A stretch of 64,000 nucleotides of DNA from Erpobdella octoculata (taxonomy: Eukaryota; Annelida; Clitellata; Hirudinida; Erpobdellidae): NCBI GenBank assembly GCA_963978895.1, contig OZ022238.1:1-64000 (forward strand). Direction: 5' to 3'. The position numbers were made by a program, and so were the translations under genes. Each line of letters opens with the position of its first letter. The first letter of the stretch is position 1. A model generated the notes under the pieces. That model did no database searches. It had not been told where the DNA came from and saw only the letters and a program-made list of their open reading frames with translations. Positions 57,501 through 64,000 of the stretch are shown piece after piece.

Positions 57501-58369
57501 TGTCATATTTGGAACTCCACAATCTCATCCACAGAGATCTAGCGGCTAGAAACTGTCTAGTTGGAAGAAGAGGGTTGGTTAAAATCTCAGACTTTGGCAT
57601 GAGCAGATGTCTCCACAATTCTGATTATTATCAAATCCAAGGAGTTGCTGTACTTCCCATCAGATGGATGGCATGGGAATCTGTTTTCTTGGTTAGAAGA
57701 TTTGCTAGATACTAACTTTTAATGATTATTTATTTATCGATAAATAAAATCTTTAATACGCAGGGAAAGTTTTCGACCCGTAGTGACGTTTGGTCCTTTG
57801 GAGTGACTTTTTGGGAGATCATGACTTACGGAAAAATTCAACCCTACAACGACATGACAGATGAAGAAGTCATAAGAAACTGTCAGAACATATTCCACTT
57901 TGACGAATCAACGTCCATCAATCACCAAGGCAACGCCACTCCAAGATTTCTGAACAAGCCGCTGAATTGCGACGAGAAAGCGTATTCTATAATGTCTTCG
58001 TGTTGGGAGAGAAACGTAGAAAGAAGGCCTAGTTTTCACGATCTGAAGAAGAAACTGTCAACATCCTATAATAAAAAGATCGTGAGAAGAGACCTCCGCC
58101 TGTCTGCGGAAAGGTGGAAAATTGAGGGAAAACACGAAAGACAATTCACGTTCACGGATAAAAACACGAGAAAGTCTTCGCCACGGAAACTCGGAAGTCG
58201 CCTCGCATCCGAAGAGGACAAAAACTTCGGAAGTTTTCTTTCGAATTCAAATTCTAACGATAGTGTTTTCGATGATCGAACGAATAACAGTAACAATAAC
58301 TTCATTATTTCGGATAAAACTAACTCACTCTTGTCGGAAAGCGAAAACGATGACGAATCAAGCTGCTGA
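51513..58369 (+). CDS. DDR: Discoidin domain receptor tyrosine kinase (DDR family), 13 coding exons
   Basis: Collagen-receptor-type tyrosine kinase of the plasma membrane. Exons, inferred from splice sites and family similarity: 51513-51694, 53863-54004, 54163-54237, 54301-54451, 54592-54741, 54875-55053, 55143-55356, 55452-55898, 56014-56420, 56631-56722, 56818-57015, 57457-57691, 57764-58369. They join in frame to 1025 residues (human DDR1/2: 913/855). The ATG at 51513 starts a hydrophobic signal peptide. The discoidin domain spans Cys28-Cys180 (GAWCP, FLQID-like WLQIDL, VELYGC); a second DS-like domain follows to about 363; the transmembrane helix is about 394-416, followed by eight arginines. 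A long juxtamembrane region (about 215 residues) accounts for most of the extra length. The kinase has GEGQYGEV, Lys669, HRDLAARN with Asp773, DFG at 791-793 and the DDR-type activation loop DYYQIQG, so it should be active. The exon 3/4 boundary is the least certain (63-bp intron). Confidence 0.95.
52812..53036. repeat. 15-bp minisatellite in DDR intron 1
   Basis: Fifteen copies of CACAACATGTACTAC, some with CACGT in place of CATGT in alternating order. It adjoins, and seems to have grown out of, the LINE fragment that follows, just before its YADD box. Confidence 0.95.
53025..53580 (+). pseudogene. L2/CR1-like LINE fragment in DDR intron 1
   Basis: It starts at [11 protein letters not shown] (catalytic YADD), then in shifting frames [20 protein letters not shown], a 50-bp local duplication (GTTCGTCTAGGCG..TTCTCCATCTCATATCC at 53199 and 53259), [20 protein letters not shown] and [18 protein letters not shown], then [17 protein letters not shown]. 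Dead fragment. Confidence 0.85.
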
Positions 58370-59294
58370 CTTACATAAAAGCTAATGAATACAAATATAT
58401 ATATATATATGTATGTATGTGTGTCAAATAATCGTAAGTGAAATAGTTTAAGGGTATTAAATAGCACAAATAACATCTATATTCCCATCGAGTTAGCATT
58501 AAAATCCTAAAAGTAAACAGACATCCGACTAAATGAAGGCAAACACGCCTGAGTTTCATCAAACCAAACGTAAAAAGTCATTTGACTGCTTAAGAAAAAC
58601 AAAACACATCGAAGAGCTAAATCGTAAATTCCACAGATCCATCAAAATTTTTATGAGTAACTTAAAAATCTACAACGACTGCTACTAATCTCTCCCCTTT
58701 TTCACAGGGAGAAATAGACATTATTATTTATATAACACCAAATGAAAAATAACAGTTCAAAAGGAAAAAATTTTTGTCCGGAGGCAGATAGAAAACAAAC
58801 GAAAAGCAACATCAAAATCACGAAAGAAAATTAATTTAATGTATGCTCCTGATGATACTCAAAGAATGATGGACTGATCGACACAATAGAAGGAAGAGAT
58901 AGAGAGCTTTGAAAAAATTTGAAATTTCTTCTTGCTTGAATGCTGAGACTCATCAACGTTTTAGTTTCATGGCCTGAAAGTTTGTAAATTATTTTACGAA
59001 TTAAAAAAGAATTAAATAAAAGATATTGTACCTAAATTAAATAACATTTATTGCAACACACTCAAACAAGAAAAAAATATTATTTACAATACATACAAAA
59101 TCTACCATGATCTATAAATTGATGTTAAAAAATAGATTGATAATAAATTAACTACTAATATATAATAGTACTAAAATTTTATTTATACTCCTTCAAATAT
59201 GAATAATTATTCATGATTTAATTAATTTAACAATATAAATTAATACTACAAAATTAATTTTATTGCTTCAAAGATGAATAGAATTATTCATTAT
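58370..59294. other. Convergent intergenic region between DDR and FLOT1
   Basis: 925 bp between the two stop codons. (TA/TG)n microsatellite at about 58397-58425. AATAAA for DDR at about 59015. Candidate FLOT1 polyadenylation signals (TTTATT on the + strand) lie at about 59047 and 59179, so the 3' UTRs may overlap. Confidence 0.6.
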
Positions 59295-62200
59295 TTAATT
59301 TGATCCAACCTTGGTGACGTTGACACCCGTCACACCTTCAACCATGGAGGGCAGACGTTCCATGACTTCAAGAACCTCGTTGGTCAACTTGGCAGCACCG
59401 ATTTCTCCCTTGCCAACCGAAACCATGGTAACCTTTCTCGTGTTTGCCAGAGGAGCAGCTATTTCGGCGGCCATCTTGAGATTTAAAAAAAAAAGAGCAA
59501 CGTTATCATACAATTCGAAAAGTCATGAAGAAAAAAGTTCAGAGAATGTAATAACGATGAATCAATCACACACAGTCGCAGAGATAGATTTAACATCACC
59601 AACTAATAAATAACAATAATAACAATAACAATAAAAGATATTGGAACTGACCTTTGGCAGCATGTCAAGTACCATGTCAACAATGGCAGCATCCTTGTAC
59701 TCCTTCCAAGCTTCGGCCTTCTTCGTCATCTGTTCCGCCTCTGCCTTTGCTTTTGCCTCGATGGCAAATGCTTCTGCTTCTCCTTTCATCTTTAATTCAT
59801 CGTAAAATTTAAATTTTATATAAATATATTCTATTGCACTTATTTAAAATGATATTAAAATTACGATTTATACATGATGAAACAAATTATTGAATTACGA
59901 ACCTTGATTGCTTGAGAATTGGCTTGTGCCTCAAGCATGATTCGATTCCTGTAAAAATTAAATCAACCAATAAAAACAAAAGAAATTTATTCAACCAATA
60001 AAAACAAAAGAAATTTATTCAACCAATAAAAACAAAAGAAATTTATTCAACCAATAAAAACAAAAAAAATTTATTCAACCAATAAACACAAAGATAAACT
60101 AATCAAACAACCAATCAGAACTGATCTATCATATTGAGCAACCACTCATTTTTTAGCAAACCTGTTTGCTTCAGCTATCTTCTCCAGTCTGAATTTCTCA
60201 GCTTCAGCAGGTTTCTTAATTGTTGCATCAAGTTCTCTTTCTCTTCTCACAATTTCCTGATCTTGTACCTGAATCTGTTGCGATCTCTCTATTACGGTAA
60301 TCTGCATCTCCTCCTCTTTGATGGCTTGCTTCGTTTTAGCTGCCTGATAGATTTTTGGATCAATAAGTTTAAAAATGCTTAATACAATTAAATGGCAACT
60401 GAAATATTTTAAAAATTTATAATACCATTAAATGACAATAAAATATTTTTAAAATGTATAATACAATTAAATGACAACTAAAATATTGCAAATATAATTA
60501 TATATAAAAAAAACATTGCAATAATTTTTCGCTAAATAATATCCCGAAAATTATCAAATGAAAAATATTTTTATTTTAACCACAATCATCCTGATCATCT
60601 TTTAATAATCATCATTATCATCATCACCTGAAGAGAGTAGGCCAATTCAGCTTGAGCCTTCTTGGTGTTGACTTCCTGATCAAACGAAGCTTTCTTCAGC
60701 TCGTAATCTCGCTGAGCTTTTGCAATTTCAATATCGTTGATGTACCTCGAAGCCATTCTCTGCTCTTCGGCCATTGCCTCCTTTGATTTAAAAAAAAAAA
60801 GAAGAAAAAAAAACGATTCAAAATCACTCTGAGTAGAGATTTGAACCCAGTCTCAAAAATATCTCTCAAAATAAATATTTTATAAAGCCTTCGCGCTGCA
60901 TCATCGTTTCATTCTCTCGTCCATAAATCTAGCACGTTACTTACTTTGATTCCAGCATCTCTTCTTGCTTCTGCCTCTCCAATTCTAGCATCTCTTTTAA
61001 CCTGGGCCGTCCTTGACATTCCGAGAGCTTTCAAGTAACCCTGATAAATACCAACAGACTTCGCAAAATCATTTACACTATTTCGACGGTTTATAACCAT
61101 TTTATTTATTACTAAAAATTTTTTTTAAAGAACTGAAACAAATTAACAAAAAAAAGAAATAAAGCAATTTAAAAAATAAAATATAACGAAAAAAATGAAG
61201 AACCTCGTCATCTTTCACATCCTTAAGAGTGTAACTGACAACACTGATGCCCATGTTCACCAAATCAGATGAAGCAACTTCAAAGACAGCTTTAGAAAAC
61301 TTCTTTCTGTCTTTGTAGATTTCCTGATAATAATAAATAAATAAATAAACCAACAAAACCGTAAGATTTTATGCATCATCGACGTAGCAACCATTTCCGG
61401 AGCAATCGGAAAAAAGCAGTATTAAATGCATAAAAGCAATCGTTGGTTATATTCAACAAACATATTGTCTCAATAACATATTGTCTCAGCAGAAATATAT
61501 TGTCTCAGCGGAAATATATTGTCTCAGCGGAAATATATTGTCTCAACAACAATATATTGTCTCAAGAACAAACATATTGTCTCAACAAGAAACATATTGT
61601 CTCAACAACAAACATGTTGTCAAAACAACAACATAATGTTTCAAGAACAAACATATTGTCTCAACAACAAACATATTGTCTCAACAACAAACATATTGTC
61701 TCAACAACAAACATGTTGTCAAAACAACAACATAATGTCTCAAAAACAAACATATTGTCTCAACAACAAACATACTGTTTCCAACAACAATAAAGTGAGC
61801 CAACCCACGAACCTCAACAGTCATGTTGCCCATGATGGCTCTCTGATGACCTTCCAATGTTTCTTGAGCAATTCTTCTGATGTCCTGCTCCTGCTTTCCA
61901 AGAAACTGCTGACAAGCTGCCTGCAACATCTCGTGGTTCTGCCCTTGAATCTTCACCTGAAGGAGTTAAAGAAAGTTTTTAAGCAATGTTCTTTGCTAAT
62001 AAAGTGAGGTTTGTAAACTATGAAGGGATAATTTTTTTTTATATTTCTTTTATTAAACAACGCGAGAGTGGGGGTTATGGGTCATAAACCAAATCAAAAC
62101 CATGGAAATTGGAGTTTTTATTTGAGCTTGGCACTTTTGAGTTTGAAGTGAATGGTTCAAATCTAAGCAAACCCATTTTTTCATTTAATATTTAAGGATA

Positions 62201-63820
62201 TGTTTATTCAATTACCAATTGATAAAAAAATTCAAACATTAATTAAACGATAATAAACATAACATTAATATTTCATAAAGAAAACGTTTTGTTACACGAC
62301 ATTTGCTGTGTCACACAAGCTTAGTACACTATACTCGGTTTAGTATATGTCAAGTTCTCAGGTTCAAACCCCGGCAGACAAAATTTTTTTTACATTATTT
62401 TAGCTCAGCACGTATAAAACCCGGGTCGATTCTGTAAGTGTTTTGTAAGGTTCGGGTTCAAACCTTAGGATACATGTTTTTCTTTACTTAAATCAGGCAT
62501 GCACAACATAAGGCCCGCGGGCCAAATTCGGCCCGCCAATTGATTTTATACGGCCCTCAAAGGATTTTGAGAAAATTAATTTAATTAGGACCTCCGTGGC
62601 TTTTAGAAAGTTAAATGCAACTAAATTTGATGAGCTTAATGGCCAGTTGAAAAAATATAAATGATATATGCAGTGAGAAAAGGTGTCAAATATCACATAG
62701 ATAGTGGGAAAATAAGTCCTTAAGATGAAAAAAGAATTTTTTATTAACATTAATAAAACTATTTTTTGTTCTTAGTTTCGATGAAGCTGTTATTAATAAG
62801 TAACTTCATTAAAAATATTTTTTGTCTAATAAATGGTTATTACGTTATTTTGTAATTGGCCCTCGAGGTTGATTTAAAAAAAAAATTGGCCCCTAGTCAA
62901 TAAAAGTTGAGCATGCCTGACTTAAATAAATATAAAACGAATTTATTTTATTTTATTAAATAAACATAAAACAGATTTATTTTATTAAATAAGCCAAAAC
63001 AGATTTATTTTATTTTATTAAATAAACATAAAACGAATTTATTTATTTTATTAGCTGTCGGTCATGATAATAATACCATTCAATGATGATAATTAATTAA
63101 AGCATTATTGTTCCATAAAATATCCCTAATTATTTAATTATTTAGTTGTTCTGTTAAAAAAAATTCCATGAAAGGCATTGTAGCTCAGCATGTGTAACGT
63201 TCTTTAGGTTCTCGGTTCAAGCCTCAGCATAGACCAGTTTTTTTTTATTATTGTATACATAAAAAATAGTATATTTTTTAAATAATTTTAACTTAAAAAT
63301 GTAAGAAAAAAATTTGTAATGTCATATTTTAAACATTTACAAACTCAGTCATTAAAATAACTTAGATATTTAAAAAAAATTACATTCTGTCTTTACCATT
63401 GATTTTAATTATCTACAGGCACAACGAAAGTTGGAAGGCAACCGAAATTCAAAACGCATTAATGAATGCAATGTGAAAGCTTGCATTTAAAAAAAAAACA
63501 GTTCATTAGTTAATACCAGCGCTGGCAAATGTTAACCCAAGTAGCAAGAACTTAAGCTACATAAAATAAAAGCTGTGACATTACATAAGGAGGTCAATAT
63601 TGTAAAAAATATAAGCAACTGATCCAAGCTTAATTGGCCTTGAGGTCCATTCATGAACTTACGCCACCCCCTAAAAAGATCGTTTAAGCAGAATTATTTA
63701 GTAAATAAAAATGTTCATCTCAAACAAACTTGAGCAATTCCAGTCACAGAGATGGCAACTCCAAGCTGGGTGTAAACGTGATCACTCTGGATCTGCAAAG
63801 TCATCGTGTTCAATGACAGC
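59295..63820 (-). CDS. FLOT1: Flotillin-1, eight of the coding exons (5' end beyond the window)
   Basis: Membrane-raft scaffold protein of the SPFH/PHB family, acting at the cytoplasmic face of the plasma membrane and endosomes. Exons in gene order: 63820-63730, 61956-61813, 61323-61204, 61040-60945, 60780-60628, 60343-60162, 59948-59903, 59789-59652, 59474-59295. All junctions are GT-AG and in phase, giving 382 residues; about 44 N-terminal residues are missing, for a total near the human 427. Landmarks are [80 protein letters not shown] (start of the flotillin coiled-coil with its Glu-Ala repeats), [18 protein letters not shown] and the C-terminal MGAAKVTGEV-type block ([15 protein letters not shown]). 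The C-terminal match is to flotillin-1, not flotillin-2. No break is seen. (Nine exon segments are listed; the one at 59948-59903 is only 46 bp.). Confidence 0.97.
59962..60090. repeat. 28-bp tandem repeat in a FLOT1 intron
   Basis: Four copies of ATTCAACCAATAAAAACAAA plus AGAAATTT. The last copy is slightly diverged. Confidence 0.9.
61450..61795. repeat. About 20-bp minisatellite in a FLOT1 intron
   Basis: About seventeen imperfect units of ACATATTGTCTCAACAACAA, with larger blocks of 4-5 units duplicated (61580-61660 and 61695-61770). It ends about 18 bp before the splice donor of the 61813-61956 exon, so it abuts the exon. Confidence 0.92.
62296..62470 (+). repeat. Two tRNA-like SINE heads in a FLOT1 intron (candidate)
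   Basis: AAGCTTAGTACACTA..GGTTCAAACCCCGGC (about 62318-62380) and TTAGCTCAGCACG..GGGTTCAAACCTTAG (about 62399-62470) each have A- and B-box-like blocks followed by a T run. A third is at 63178-63235. None folds as a full tRNA. Confidence 0.45.
62494..62919. mobile_element. hAT-type MITE with 8-bp target duplication
   Basis: The ends CAGGCATGCACAAC and (inverted) CAGGCATGCTCAAC are 14-bp TIRs with one mismatch. The flanks ACTTAAAT (62486-62493 and 62920-62927) are identical 8-bp target duplications. Subterminal GGCCCGCGGGCCAAATTCGG and a matching GGCCC-rich right end are typical of non-autonomous hAT elements. 426 bp, no coding. It lies in a FLOT1 intron. Confidence 0.93.
62920..63060. repeat. 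AT-rich minisatellite
   Basis: Three to four units of TTATTAAATAAACATAAAAC with (A/C)GA(A/T)TTATTTTATTT directly right of the hAT MITE. Unit about 40 bp. Confidence 0.75.
63176..63240 (+). repeat. tRNA-like SINE head in a FLOT1 intron (candidate)
   Basis: TTGTAGCTCAGCATGTGTAA (A-box-like) and GGTTCTCGGTTCAAGCCTCA (B-box GGTTCAAGCC), followed by T9. It resembles the two heads at 62.3-62.5 kb. The rest of the intron to the exon at 63730 is non-coding. Confidence 0.45.
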
Positions 63821-64000
63821 CTGTATGAATTAAGTGTGAATTAAGATATTATTCTTAACTAAAAAAATTTTATTCAATTTATTTTACACAACGACATTGA
63901 TTAGAAACCTTAGAACAAATAAATTTCTGAACAAATTATTGCTTTACCAAACCAAAAAGTGTAAATTAATAATCACGAGTTAACTTGTTTAAAATCTCTT

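Noticed and set aside
61450..61795. CRISPR-like regular repeats
   Set aside because: Direct tandem minisatellite without unique spacers, inside an intron of an animal gene. The same applies to 52812-53036.

Overview
The window is nuclear DNA of an animal. It holds two spliced animal genes: a discoidin-domain receptor tyrosine kinase (DDR, + strand, 51.5-58.4 kb, complete in 13 coding exons) and flotillin-1 (FLOT1, - strand, 59.3 kb to beyond the right edge; its first coding exon(s) are outside). DDR is an animal-specific receptor family. Interstitial telomere repeats are of the CCCTAA/TTAGGG type, the sequence is AT-rich, and the left three quarters are transposon-dominated. I cannot fix the phylum from the sequence; an invertebrate is likely.

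Layout. 1-5.87 kb: a dimeric satellite array (about 29 units of 198-215 bp) running off the left edge. 6.47-9.35 kb: a nearly intact CR1-clade LINE with few frameshifts. 9.4-19.2 kb: non-coding DNA with L2-like LINE remnants, a 0.7-kb long-TIR element and short tandem repeats. 19.2-43.6 kb: a dense nest of fragments of Penelope-like retroelements (PLEs) from at least three subfamilies, almost all on the + strand. Mixed into it are FLYWCH/MULE transposase exons, an unassigned GC-richer broken ORF family, a second L2-like LINE and other exon-like islands. 43.6-51.4 kb: non-coding DNA with a PLE end joined to telomere repeats, a 100-bp-stem hairpin and very large tetra- and trinucleotide arrays. 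51.5-64 kb: DDR and FLOT1, tail to tail, with transposon and minisatellite insertions in introns.

The most interesting material is the PLE nest. Pieced together by comparing copies, the PLE seems to encode one long protein: a Lys/Asn-rich start, two conserved N-terminal domains separated by a predicted coiled-coil linker, and a PLE reverse transcriptase with a YIDD catalytic box. Two independent copies end at the same stop just after the RT thumb, with no GIY-YIG endonuclease. Short CCCTAA tracts sit at several element junctions, always in the orientation expected if reverse transcription is primed from a telomeric 3' overhang. A 25-bp insertion of CCCTAA repeats with a 13-bp duplication is also visible in a LINE copy, with the empty site preserved in a second copy in the same window. 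Together these suggest an endonuclease-deficient, telomere-linked PLE group comparable to Athena/Coprina, with an N-terminal region I do not recognise.

DDR and FLOT1 are ordinary host genes. DDR is a collagen-receptor-type kinase with all catalytic residues present. FLOT1 is a membrane-raft scaffold protein. Nothing suggests that they act together; they are only neighbours with convergent 3' ends.
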